A DNA stretch of 64,000 nucleotides, from positions 4,635,600-4,699,599 of the forward strand of contig NZ_CP028271.1 in the NCBI RefSeq assembly GCF_009914055.1. Reading direction: 5' to 3'. The DNA comes from Mixta intestinalis. GTDB taxonomy: Bacteria > Pseudomonadota > Gammaproteobacteria > Enterobacterales > Enterobacteriaceae. The translations under genes and the position numbers were made by a program. The notes below the pieces were generated by a model. The model was not told the DNA's origin. It worked only from the letters and a program-made list of their open reading frames with translations, and ran no database searches. Below, in pieces: positions 34,422 through 42,784 of this stretch. The first letter of the stretch is position 1; the number at the start of each line of letters is the position of its first letter.

Positions 34422-34732
34422 TTAATCTGGCGCTGTTTCTGCCGGTTCTGTTTATTTTCTGTGGCTGAGTGAAACGCGCAAGATTGATATTACGCGCTTT
34501 TATTCGATCCAGCTATTTATTCATTAATTTGCCTTTTGTCTTATTTAATGTAGCGCGCTGCGTCCAGGCAAAATTCTCATTTTTTCCTTACCCATTTACT
34601 GCCATTTTACCTTTCTTTACGCTACGGGCTGTCAACTCACAACCTTGAGGACCGCATACCTTCCCGGCACGCTGACGGTGGGGTAATGACGTCCATCCAA
34701 CGGACGGAATAAGGTCATTTCAGGAGCGAAGT
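34422..34732 (+). other. AT-rich spacer and structured leader before the membrane oxidoreductase gene
   Basis: 311 bp without a gene. The first 200 bp are AT-rich and show nothing definite. The last 50 bp contain a nested hairpin: inner arms GTCC/GGAC and outer arms AATGAC (34685-34690)/GTCATT (34714-34719), placed just before the AGGAG of the next gene. Confidence 0.5.
34685..34719 (+). promoter_or_regulatory. Nested hairpin in the leader of the TmpA-like gene
   Basis: Outer stem AATGAC/GTCATT and inner stem GTCC/GGAC enclose an asymmetric bulge. AAGGT within the 3' side can alternatively pair with ACCTT at about 34659, giving a possible switch. AGGAG follows at 34722. No known riboswitch class was recognised. 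Confidence 0.4.
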
Positions 34733-36073
34733 ATGCACAACGAAAAAAATAAAACGGCGTCGATATTACAGGTTTCTCATCCGGGGTTAACGCAGCAATT
34801 TTCTTTACCTGCACTTTCTTATTATCAGATGCTGTTTATTACGGTCAGCGTGATTAACTTAATGATAATGAGCTGGGCGTTTACCAGCGGTAGCTGGTGG
34901 GATAACACCCATATTTCGTTAGGCCATTTCGGTAATATGGTGATTGCGAACCTCTGCGTTACGGTACTTATTCGCCAGCAATATTTAATCAACGCGCTGT
35001 TTCGCCTGGTTTGGCGCACGCCGACGCACTGGCCGCTGGCGCTGCGCCGTCATCTGGCAAAGATCTATCACTTTGGCGGGCTCCATTCCGGCTGCGCTAC
35101 GTTTAGCTGTATCTGGCTGCTGTTATTTACGCTGGCGGCTTTTTGCCAGCAGCAGGCGCAGGGCAACCTGTCGCTACAGCTATTGACGGTAAACACGCTA
35201 CTGGTAGTGATTCTTAGCCTGATCGCGCTGACAGCGCTGCCGCAGGTCAGGCACCGTTATCATAATCTGTTTGAGCATATGCATCGCTATGCGGGATGGA
35301 GCTCTCTGGCGCTCTCCTGGCTTCAGGTGCTGTGGTTTATTCGCGACAGCCATCATGGTGAATGGCGCTGGCAGCACATCAGCCATGCCTTCGCCTTTTG
35401 GGGGCTGGCCACCATTACTTTCAGCATCCTTCTGCCGTGGCTACGTTTGCGGCGCGTCCCGATAAAGGTTCTGCGTCCTTCTGCGCATGCGGTGATTATT
35501 GAATTTGCCCTGCCGCACGATCCTTTTCCGGGCTCAACGCTCACTATCAGCCTGGCTCCGCTGAGGGAATGGCACGCTTTCGCCAATATCCCGGTGGTCT
35601 CCCGCCCCGGCTGCCGCATGCTGATTTCACGCGCCGGCGACTGGACGGGGCGTTTTATCGATAATCCGCCGACGCACGTCTGGTTTAAAGGGATCCCAAC
35701 GCCAGGCGTCGGCAGTATGAATAAGATTTTTAATTCGGTGGTCTATGTGGCGACCGGCAGCGGTATCGGTCCACTGTTGCCGCACCTGGTGAACAATCCG
35801 CGCCCCTGTAAGCTTATCTGGTCAACGCGTAATCCGCTGGTCACCTACGGAGAAGCCTTTGTGAATGAAATCATCGCGGCTCATCCTGGCGTGCTGATTT
35901 GGGATACCGATGCGCACGGCAAGCCCGACCTGCTGCTGCTGGCCTGTCAAAAGGTCAAAGAGATTGATGCGGAGGCGGTAATCTGTATCGCGAATCGCCC
36001 GCTAACGGATTATGTGGTGGACGGCTGCGAGGCGCAGGGGATTGCGGCTTATGGCGCGATTTGGGATTCCTGA
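34733..36073 (+). CDS. TmpA-like integral membrane oxidoreductase
   Basis: This 446-aa protein has about six membrane helices in the first 240 residues (roughly 31-51, 64-80, 121-138, 149-170, 188-203, 218-236). Paired histidines at H113/H118 and H174/H177/H182/H184 recall haem ligands of ferric-reductase-like domains. The soluble C-terminal half resembles a flavin/pyridine-nucleotide reductase, with VATGSGIGP at 339-347 and the family-typical WDTDAHGKPDL at 390-400, VICIANRPLT and the ending GAIWDS. From memory these C-terminal motifs occur in the fungal membrane protein TmpA and bacterial relatives of unknown function; the substrate is unknown. It lies between nhaR and rpsT, where E. coli has no such gene, and behind a structured leader. 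Confidence 0.65.
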   Translation: MHNEKNKTASILQVSHPGLTQQFSLPALSYYQMLFITVSVINLMIMSWAFTSGSWWDNTHISLGHFGNMVIANLCVTVLIRQQYLINALFRLVWRTPTHWPLALRRHLAKIYHFGGLHSGCATFSCIWLLLFTLAAFCQQQAQGNLSLQLLTVNTLLVVILSLIALTALPQVRHRYHNLFEHMHRYAGWSSLALSWLQVLWFIRDSHHGEWRWQHISHAFAFWGLATITFSILLPWLRLRRVPIKVLRPSAHAVIIEFALPHDPFPGSTLTISLAPLREWHAFANIPVVSRPGCRMLISRAGDWTGRFIDNPPTHVWFKGIPTPGVGSMNKIFNSVVYVATGSGIGPLLPHLVNNPRPCKLIWSTRNPLVTYGEAFVNEIIAAHPGVLIWDTDAHGKPDLLLLACQKVKEIDAEAVICIANRPLTDYVVDGCEAQGIAAYGAIWDS

Positions 36074-36080
36074 ATCGCAG

Positions 36081-36107
36081 GCAAAAAAAACCGGCCTGTG
36101 GCCGGTT
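36081..36107. terminator. Bidirectional terminator between the TmpA-like gene and rpsT
   Basis: Perfect 8-bp arms AACCGGCC and GGCCGGTT with a 3-nt loop. An A8 run on the left gives a strong T tract for rpsT on the minus strand; TTCTTT follows on the plus strand. Confidence 0.92.
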
Positions 36108-36134
36108 CTTTCAAAGCTGATTAACAAAGGGCGA

Positions 36135-36398
36135 TTAAGCCATTTTGCCGATCTGTGCCGCCAGGTTAGCTTTATGGCGTGCAGCTTTGTTTTTGTGGAT
36201 CAGACCTTTAGCAGCCTGACGGTCCACGATCGGTTGCATTTCGTTAAATGCTTTCTGTGCAGCTTCTTTATCGCCAGCTTCAACTGCTGCGTATACTTTC
36301 TTGATGAAAGTACGCATCATGGAACGACGGCTTGCGTTATGCTTGCGACGTTTCTCAGATGTTACGGCGCGTTTCTTAGCTGATTTGATATTAGCCAA
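36135..36398 (-). CDS. rpsT: 30S ribosomal protein S20
   Basis: S20 is an early-binding 30S protein contacting 16S rRNA. Its 87 aa match E. coli. The sequence begins ANIKSAKKRAVTSEKRRKHNASRRSMMRTF and is rich in lysine, arginine and alanine, as expected for the helical bundle. The start codon is TTG at 36398, with GGGAG upstream; E. coli rpsT also begins with UUG, which takes part in S20 autoregulation. It is convergent with the membrane oxidoreductase gene. Confidence 0.98.
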   Translation of the reverse strand: MANIKSAKKRAVTSEKRRKHNASRRSMMRTFIKKVYAAVEAGDKEAAQKAFNEMQPIVDRQAAKGLIHKNKAARHKANLAAQIGKMA

Positions 36399-36445
36399 GG
36401 TCCAACTCCCAAATATGTTCTATACGGACAAATCAAAGGCCGAGG

Positions 36446-36474
36446 ACTATGCCTTTTACGCCTTATTTTGTCAA
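36446..36474 (-). promoter_or_regulatory. rpsT promoter
   Basis: On the minus strand TTGACA (36474-36469) and CATAGT (36451-36446) are separated by 17 nt, about 50 nt before the rpsT start. The -35 match is perfect. Confidence 0.8.
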
Positions 36475-36657
36475 TGGATTTGTGCAAATAAGCGCCGTTT
36501 TATAAACAACGCCCGGTTACGTAATTGATGGCGCAAGATTCTACCAGTTTCCCTCCCCTGAATACAGTATTTCGCAAGAAAAAAAGCGTTTGCTGCGGCG
36601 CTACGCCAGGGTTGCAAGGAAATCATTGTCAGAAAACGGGAAAGGCGCCGTAACGGG

Positions 36658-36686
36658 TTAACCTTGGCGGTTGTACAAGGTATAAT
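36658..36686 (+). promoter_or_regulatory. ribF promoter
   Basis: A perfect TATAAT at 36681-36686 lies 30 bp before ribF; TTAACC at 36658-36663 is a fair -35 with a 17-nt spacer. The rest of the 317-bp rpsT-ribF gap shows no gene. Confidence 0.65.
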
Positions 36687-36715
36687 CCGCGAATTTCCAC
36701 CAACTTGAGTCAGCC

Positions 36716-37654
36716 ATGAAGTTTATACGCGGCATTCACAATCTCCGGGCCCAGCATCGCGGCTGTGTGCTGACTATCGGCAATTTCGATGGCGTGCACC
36801 GCGGACATAAGGCGCTGTTAGCCCGGCTACGCGAAGAGGGGCAGCGTCGCGGCCTGCCCGTAGTGGTCATGCTTTTCGAGCCTCAGCCTCTTGAGCTGTT
36901 TGCGACCGATAAAGCGCCGGCGCGCCTGACGCGTCTGCGTGATAAACTAAAATACCTGGCGCAGGAGGGCGTCGATGCCGTGCTGTGCGTGCGCTTCGAT
37001 CGCCGTTTCGCCGCCGTCAGCGCGCAAAGCTTCGTTAACGATCTGCTGGTGGACAAGCTGGGCGTACAGTTTCTCGCCGTTGGCGACGATTTCCGTTTCG
37101 GTGCTGGTCGCGAAGGGGATTTCCTGTTATTACAGAAGGCGGGTGTGGAGTATGGCTTTGATGTCATTAGCACTGAAACCTTCTGTGAAGGCGGTAAACG
37201 CATTAGCAGTACGGCGATTCGCCAGGCGCTGGCCGATGATAATCTGGCGCTGGCCGAAACACTGCTGGGGCATCCTTTTGCCCTTTCAGGTCGGGTAGTG
37301 CACGGCGATGCGCTGGGGCGCACTATCGGCTTCCCTACGGCGAATATTCTGCTGCGGCGTATCGTATCGCCGGTAAAAGGCGTTTATGCCGTCGACGTTC
37401 ATGGGCTAAGCGAACAGCCTCTACCCGGCGTTGCCAATATTGGTACGCGCCCGACGGTAGCAGGGCTGCGTCAGCAGCTGGAAGTGCATCTGCTGGATGT
37501 GTCGATGAACATGTATGGCCGCCATATTGAGGTGGTGCTGCGCCAAAAAATACGTAACGAGCAGCGTTTTCCCTCGCTGGATGCGCTTAAAGAGCAAATT
37601 GCTAAAGATGTGGTGACGGCCCGCGAATTCTTTGGGCTTAAAACACCGGTGTAA
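36716..37654 (+). CDS. ribF: Bifunctional riboflavin kinase/FAD synthetase
   Basis: RibF phosphorylates riboflavin to FMN and adenylates FMN to FAD. At 312 aa it compares with 313 aa in E. coli. The N-terminal nucleotidyltransferase domain has LTIGNFDGVHRGHKAL and ISSTAIRQAL; the C-terminal riboflavin kinase domain has GRTIGFPTANI and GVANIGTRPTV. It opens the conserved ribF-ileS-lspA-fkpB-ispH cluster, with ileS 27 bp downstream. Confidence 0.97.
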   Translation: MKFIRGIHNLRAQHRGCVLTIGNFDGVHRGHKALLARLREEGQRRGLPVVVMLFEPQPLELFATDKAPARLTRLRDKLKYLAQEGVDAVLCVRFDRRFAAVSAQSFVNDLLVDKLGVQFLAVGDDFRFGAGREGDFLLLQKAGVEYGFDVISTETFCEGGKRISSTAIRQALADDNLALAETLLGHPFALSGRVVHGDALGRTIGFPTANILLRRIVSPVKGVYAVDVHGLSEQPLPGVANIGTRPTVAGLRQQLEVHLLDVSMNMYGRHIEVVLRQKIRNEQRFPSLDALKEQIAKDVVTAREFFGLKTPV

Positions 37655-37681
37655 CAACCGAAACACGGAATCGAGAATCTG

Positions 37682-40498
37682 ATGAGTGACTATAAATCTA
37701 CCCTGAATTTGCCGGAAACGGGGTTCCCGATGCGTGGCGATCTGGCCAAACGCGAACCGGGTATGCTGCAACGCTGGTATGACGACAATCTGTACGGCAT
37801 CATCCGCGACGCTAAAAAAGGAAAAAAAACCTTTATCCTGCACGATGGCCCTCCCTATGCGAACGGCAGCATTCACATTGGTCACTCAGTCAATAAGATT
37901 CTGAAAGACATCATTATTAAGTCTAAGGGCCTTTCTGGCTTCGATTCGCCTTACGTGCCGGGCTGGGACTGTCACGGTCTGCCGATCGAGCATAAAGTTG
38001 AGCAGATGATCGGCAAGCCGGGCGAGAAGGTCAGCGCCGCAGAATTCCGTGCCGCCTGTCGTAACTATGCCGCAGAGCAGGTCGCGGGGCAGAAAGCCGA
38101 CTTCATCCGTCTGGGCGTGCTGGGCGACTGGGAACATCCTTATTTGACGATGGATTTCCAGACCGAAGCCAATATTATTCGCGCGCTGGGTAAAATCATC
38201 GGCAATGGCCACCTGCACAAAGGCGCGAAGCCGGTGCACTGGTGCCTGGACTGCCGCTCCGCGCTGGCGGAAGCGGAAGTGGAATATTATGACAAAACGT
38301 CGCCTTCTATCGACGTGATGTTTAACGCTACTGATGCTGCCGCAGTCGCCGCTAAGTTCGGTGTCAGCAACGTGCAGGGGCCAATCGCGCTGGTCATCTG
38401 GACCACTACGCCGTGGACCATGCCGGCTAACCGCGCTATCTCTCTGCATCCTGAGTTTGAATACCAGCTGGTCCAGATTGAAGGCCGTGCGCTGATTCTG
38501 GCGAAAGATCTGGTGGAAAGCGTAATGCAGCGTGCGGGCATCAGCGAGTGGACGGTGCTGGGTTCCACCACCGGCGCGACGCTGGAGCTGATGCGCTTCC
38601 AGCATCCGTTCCTCGCCTTTGACGTACCTGTAGTGCTGGGTGAGCATGTTACCCTGGATGCCGGTACCGGTGCGGTACATACGGCACCGGGTCACGGCCC
38701 GGATGACTATGTTATTGGTCAGAAATATGGCCTGGAAACGGCCAACCCGGTCGGCCCAGACGGCTGCTATCTGCCGGGAACGTATCCTGAGCTGGACGGC
38801 GTGAATGTGTTCAAAGCGAACGATATGATCGTCACGCTGCTGAGCGATAAAGGCGCGCTGCTGCATGTGGAAAAAATGCACCATAGCTATCCGCACTGCT
38901 GGCGTCATAAAACGCCAATCATCTTCCGGGCGACGCCGCAGTGGTTTATCAGCATGGATCAGAAAGGGCTGCGTGCACAGTCGCTGAAAGAGATCAAAGG
39001 CGTGCAGTGGATCCCTGACTGGGGCCAGGCGCGTATTGAATCGATGGTAGAGAACCGCCCTGACTGGTGTATCTCTCGTCAGCGCACCTGGGGCGTGCCG
39101 ATGGCGCTGTTCGTACACAACGAAACCGAACAGCTGCATCCTGATACGCTGGCGCTGATGGAAAAAGTCGCGCAGCGCGTTGAGCAGGATGGTATCCAGG
39201 CATGGTGGGATCTCGATCCGCGCGATCTGCTGGGCGATGATGCCGATCGTTACCGCAAAGTGCCGGATACGCTGGACGTCTGGTTCGACTCCGGATCGAC
39301 CCACGCATCGGTGGTTGATGTACGCCCGGAATTCCACGGTCACAGCGCTGATATCTATCTGGAAGGTTCGGATCAGCATCGCGGCTGGTTTATGTCTTCG
39401 CTGATGATCTCCACGGCGATGAAAGGTAAAGCGCCCTATCGTCAGGTGCTGACCCACGGCTTTACCGTGGATGGTCAGGGCCGCAAGATGTCCAAATCGC
39501 TGGGCAATACCGTCAGCCCGCAGGACGTGATGAATAAGCTGGGCGCGGATATCCTGCGTCTGTGGGTGGCCTCCACCGACTATTCTGGTGAAATGGCGGT
39601 TTCCGATGAAATTCTGAAACGTTCTGCCGATGCCTATCGCCGTATTCGTAACACCGCACGTTTCCTGCTGGCTAACCTGAACGGCTTCAATCCAGAAACC
39701 GATCTGGTGAAACCGGAGGAGATGGTTGTGCTCGATCGCTGGGCGGTTGGGCGTGCGCAGGCGGCGCAGGCGGATATTATTGCCTCTTACGCTAACTATG
39801 ATTTCCATGAAGTGGTACAGCGTCTGATGCAGTTCTGCTCGGTAGAGATGGGATCGTTTTATCTCGATATCATTAAAGATCGCCAGTACACCGCGAAAAG
39901 CGACAGCGTGGCGCGCCGCAGCTGCCAGACCGCGCTCTGGTATATCGTTGAAGCGCTGGTGCGCTGGATGGCACCGATCATGTCCTTTACCGCCGATGAA
40001 ATCTGGAGCTATCTGCCGGGTAAACGTGCGCAGTATGTCTTTACCGAAGAGTGGTTCGATGGGCTGTTCGGCCTGGCGGATAACGAAGCGCTGAACGATA
40101 CTTTCTGGGCTGAGCTGCTGAAAGTCCGTGGCGAAGTCAACAAGGTGATCGAGCAGGCGCGCAGCGATAAGCGCATTGGCGGATCGCTGGAAGCGACGGT
40201 AACGCTGTACGCTGACGCGGCGCTGGCTGAAAAGCTGACCGCGCTGGGCAACGAGCTGCGCTTCGTGCTGCTGACCTCTGGTGCGCAGGTTGCGGATTAC
40301 GCGCTGGCACCGGAAGAGGCGCAGCAAAGCGAGCTACTGAAAGGTCTGAAAATTGCGTTGCACAAGGCGGAAGGCGAGAAATGTCCGCGCTGCTGGCACT
40401 ACACTACCGATATTGGTCTGGACGCCGCGCACCCGGATATTTGCGGACGCTGCGTCACTAACGTAGCCGGTAACGGCGAAGAGCGTAAATTTGCCTGA
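37682..40498 (+). CDS. ileS: Isoleucyl-tRNA synthetase
   Basis: IleS charges tRNA-Ile and edits misactivated valine. Its 938 aa equal the E. coli length. The class I motifs are HIGH in PPYANGSIHIGH near residue 65 and KMSKS in GRKMSKSLGN near 602. The editing (CP1) domain carries VIWTTTPWTMPANRA, and a C-terminal zinc site uses CPRCW and CGRC. Its TGA overlaps the lspA ATG by one base (TGATG), indicating translational coupling. The long open frame on the opposite strand is in phase and is treated as a shadow. Confidence 0.99.
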   Translation: MSDYKSTLNLPETGFPMRGDLAKREPGMLQRWYDDNLYGIIRDAKKGKKTFILHDGPPYANGSIHIGHSVNKILKDIIIKSKGLSGFDSPYVPGWDCHGLPIEHKVEQMIGKPGEKVSAAEFRAACRNYAAEQVAGQKADFIRLGVLGDWEHPYLTMDFQTEANIIRALGKIIGNGHLHKGAKPVHWCLDCRSALAEAEVEYYDKTSPSIDVMFNATDAAAVAAKFGVSNVQGPIALVIWTTTPWTMPANRAISLHPEFEYQLVQIEGRALILAKDLVESVMQRAGISEWTVLGSTTGATLELMRFQHPFLAFDVPVVLGEHVTLDAGTGAVHTAPGHGPDDYVIGQKYGLETANPVGPDGCYLPGTYPELDGVNVFKANDMIVTLLSDKGALLHVEKMHHSYPHCWRHKTPIIFRATPQWFISMDQKGLRAQSLKEIKGVQWIPDWGQARIESMVENRPDWCISRQRTWGVPMALFVHNETEQLHPDTLALMEKVAQRVEQDGIQAWWDLDPRDLLGDDADRYRKVPDTLDVWFDSGSTHASVVDVRPEFHGHSADIYLEGSDQHRGWFMSSLMISTAMKGKAPYRQVLTHGFTVDGQGRKMSKSLGNTVSPQDVMNKLGADILRLWVASTDYSGEMAVSDEILKRSADAYRRIRNTARFLLANLNGFNPETDLVKPEEMVVLDRWAVGRAQAAQADIIASYANYDFHEVVQRLMQFCSVEMGSFYLDIIKDRQYTAKSDSVARRSCQTALWYIVEALVRWMAPIMSFTADEIWSYLPGKRAQYVFTEEWFDGLFGLADNEALNDTFWAELLKVRGEVNKVIEQARSDKRIGGSLEATVTLYADAALAEKLTALGNELRFVLLTSGAQVADYALAPEEAQQSELLKGLKIALHKAEGEKCPRCWHYTTDIGLDAAHPDICGRCVTNVAGNGEERKFA

Positions 40499-41010
40499 TG
40501 CGTAAATCTTTTTCTGCAACCGGACTGCGCTGGCTCTGGCTGGTGCTGGTGGTTATCGGCGTCGATTTCGCCAGCAAGCAATGGGTAATGAATAACCTTG
40601 CGCTGCACGAAACGATGCCGCTCATGCCGTTCTTTAATTTGTTTTATGCCCATAACTACGGGGCGGCATTTAGCTTCCTCGCAGATAAGGGCGGCTGGCA
40701 GCGTTGGTTCTTTGCCGGTATCGCTATCGCTATCGTGGTCGCGCTGCTGGTGATGATGTATCGCACCGCAGCCAGCCAGAAACTTAACAATATCGCCTAC
40801 GCGCTGATTATTGGCGGCGCGCTGGGCAACCTGTTTGATCGCGCCTGGCACGGCTTTGTGGTCGATTTCATTGACTTCTATATTGGCGGGTGGCATTTCG
40901 CCACCTTCAATATCGCTGACTGCGGTATCTGCGTCGGTGCCGCGCTAATCGTGCTGGAGGGGTTTTTTACGCCCTCTGACAAACAGGCGAAGCAAAAGGG
41001 TAAGGCATGA
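40498..41010 (+). CDS. lspA: Prolipoprotein signal peptidase (signal peptidase II)
   Basis: LspA cleaves the signal peptide of lipid-modified prolipoproteins in the inner membrane. The 170-aa protein (E. coli 164) has four transmembrane segments. The catalytic aspartates lie in NLFDRAWHG and FNIADCGI, and the conserved FNLFYAHNYGAAFSF loop is present. The extra length is a polar C-terminal tail of Lys/Gln residues. It is coupled to ileS upstream and overlaps fkpB by 4 nt. Confidence 0.97.
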   Translation: MRKSFSATGLRWLWLVLVVIGVDFASKQWVMNNLALHETMPLMPFFNLFYAHNYGAAFSFLADKGGWQRWFFAGIAIAIVVALLVMMYRTAASQKLNNIAYALIIGGALGNLFDRAWHGFVVDFIDFYIGGWHFATFNIADCGICVGAALIVLEGFFTPSDKQAKQKGKA

Positions 41011-41462
41011 CCGACTCTGTTCAGCGCGATAGCGCGGTGTTGCTGCATTTCACCTTAAAACTTGACGATGGCTCCACCGCGGAGTCCACGCGCGCCAACG
41101 GTAAACCGGCGCTGTTTCGTCTCGGCGATGGCAGTCTTTCTGAAGCGCTGGAAGCAGCGCTGTTGGGGCTGCGTGTTGGTGATAAAAAAGCGTTTACGCT
41201 GGAGCCTGAAGCGGCTTTCGGCAGCGTCAGCCCTGACCTGGTACAGTATTTCTCCCGGCGCGATTTTATGCAGGCGGGAGAGCCAGAAGTAGGCGCGATT
41301 ATGCTGTTTACCGGCATGGACGGCAGTGAAATGCCGGGCGTTATTCGTGAAATCGCCGGTGATTCCATTACCGTTGACTTCAATCATCCGTTAGCAGGAC
41401 GTACGGTTCACTTTGATGTGGAAGTGCTGGAAATCGATCCGGCGCTGGAGGATCAGGCATGA
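41007..41462 (+). CDS. fkpB: FKBP-type peptidyl-prolyl isomerase FkpB (SlpA)
   Basis: This 151-aa protein (E. coli 149) is a cytoplasmic FKBP-type prolyl isomerase with chaperone activity and an inserted IF flap domain. Recognisable segments are VLLHFTLKLDDGSTAEST, FRLGDGSLSEALEAALLGLRVGDKKAF and DFNHPLAGRTVHFDVEVLEI. Start and stop each overlap the neighbouring gene by ATGA, so it is read within the lspA-ispH transcript. Confidence 0.96.
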   Translation: MTDSVQRDSAVLLHFTLKLDDGSTAESTRANGKPALFRLGDGSLSEALEAALLGLRVGDKKAFTLEPEAAFGSVSPDLVQYFSRRDFMQAGEPEVGAIMLFTGMDGSEMPGVIREIAGDSITVDFNHPLAGRTVHFDVEVLEIDPALEDQA

Positions 41463-42412
41463 AAATCCTGCTGGCGAATCCGCGCGGCTTTTGCGCAGGC
41501 GTCGATCGTGCTATCAGCATTGTTGAGCGTGCGCTGGAGATGTATGGCGCACCAATCTATGTGCGTCATGAGGTGGTGCATAACCGCTATGTGGTCAACA
41601 GCCTGCGCGAACGCGGCGCAATCTTTATTGAAGAGATCGCAGAAGTGCCGGACGGCGCGATTCTGATCTTTTCCGCTCACGGTGTATCGCAGGCGGTACG
41701 TGCCGAGGCGAAGGCGCGTCAGCTGACTATGCTGTTTGATGCCACCTGTCCGCTGGTGACAAAAGTCCATATGGAAGTGGCTCGCGCCAGCCGTAAAGGT
41801 ACCGAGGCTATTCTTATCGGTCACGCCGGACACCCGGAGGTGGAAGGCACTATGGGGCAATATAACAATCCGCAGGGCGGCATGTATCTGGTCGAATCGC
41901 CGGAGGATGTGTTTAAGCTACAGGTGAAGAACGAAAATAACCTCTGCTTTATGACACAGACTACGCTATCGGTGGATGATACCTCAGCGGTGATTGATGC
42001 ATTGCGCCAACGTTTCCCGCATATTATTGGGCCGCGTAAAGATGATATCTGCTATGCCACCACCAATCGTCAGGAAGCGGTACGCAGCCTGGCGGCGGAG
42101 GCGGATGTCGTGCTGGTCGTCGGCTCGAAAAACTCGTCAAACTCAAACCGTCTGGCTGAACTGGCGCAACGCGCCGGTAAGCGCGCCCAGCTGATTGATT
42201 CCGCAGCCGATATTCAGGAAAGCTGGCTAACTGGCATTCAGTGCGTTGGCGTCACCGCCGGTGCTTCTGCACCTGATATCCTGGTACAGGAAGTGGTCCA
42301 ACGTTTGCGTGCATTGGGTGGCAGCGAAGTCATTGAGCTGAGCGGACGCGAAGAAAACATCGTCTTTGAAGTACCAAAAGAGCTGCGCCTCGAAGCCCGT
42401 CAAATCAGTTAA
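41459..42412 (+). CDS. ispH: 4-hydroxy-3-methylbut-2-enyl diphosphate reductase IspH
   Basis: IspH is the iron-sulfur enzyme for the last step of the non-mevalonate isoprenoid pathway. The 317-aa protein (E. coli 316) keeps the three cluster cysteines, in PRGFCAGVDR (C12), DATCPLVTK (about C97) and DDICYATTNR (about C198). The HEVVHNRYVV and GHAGHPEVEGTMGQ substrate-binding histidine motifs are intact. One extra residue near 90 (TMLFDAT) explains the length. It ends the ileS cluster at a hairpin terminator. Confidence 0.98.
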   Translation: MKILLANPRGFCAGVDRAISIVERALEMYGAPIYVRHEVVHNRYVVNSLRERGAIFIEEIAEVPDGAILIFSAHGVSQAVRAEAKARQLTMLFDATCPLVTKVHMEVARASRKGTEAILIGHAGHPEVEGTMGQYNNPQGGMYLVESPEDVFKLQVKNENNLCFMTQTTLSVDDTSAVIDALRQRFPHIIGPRKDDICYATTNRQEAVRSLAAEADVVLVVGSKNSSNSNRLAELAQRAGKRAQLIDSAADIQESWLTGIQCVGVTAGASAPDILVQEVVQRLRALGGSEVIELSGREENIVFEVPKELRLEARQIS

Positions 42413-42418
42413 TTACTT

Positions 42419-42450
42419 CTGCCCGGCATTTCTTACGCCGGGCAGCTTTC
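42419..42450 (+). terminator. Terminator after ispH
   Basis: Perfect 9-bp arms CTGCCCGGC (42419-42427) and GCCGGGCAG (42437-42445) with a 9-nt loop start 6 nt after the ispH stop. The following CTTTCC gives only a moderate T tract. Confidence 0.7.
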
Positions 42451-42784
42451 CTGCCGCCTTACCAACGTTTTTTTTCTCGCTCACCTTGCCTCTTTATCGC
42501 TCATTAACGTCTCCCACTCCGCGTCTTTTCGCCATCACTTTTTCGTTCTTAAAGCCGTTCTGTTTTCCCCGTTAGCCTGTTCTTTCGGCAGGTTTTTTTT
42601 AAAGATAATTCACCTGTACGCACTTTATCTTTTCCATTTAGTTAGCTGATCGACAGGAAAAGATATTTTAAAGTTTCGTCCGGGTGATGCATGACTTTTA
42701 GGCAGAATATTTTGTCTTGTTGGGTAATGTTTGGTGCTGTATCGCCCTTTTAAATACTAATCATAAAGTTAAAAGGAGTTAAAA
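42451..42784 (+). other. AT-rich region upstream of the double-glycine peptide gene
   Basis: 334 bp without a gene. It contains a weak hairpin ending in eight T residues (42553-42600), a perfect 10-bp inverted repeat (42626-42665) and an AT-rich stretch with TTAAATACT about 35 bp before the peptide gene that could serve as a -10 region. Confidence 0.5.
42626..42665. repeat. 10-bp inverted repeat upstream of the peptide gene
   Basis: TATCTTTTCC (42626-42635) and GGAAAAGATA (42656-42665) are perfect inverted arms 20 nt apart, about 120 bp upstream of the peptide start. It could be an operator or an RNA hairpin. Confidence 0.6.

Noticed and set aside
37886..40327. 813-codon open frame antisense to ileS
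   Set aside because: Also in phase with the sense codons and explained by codon bias; it has no recognisable protein features.
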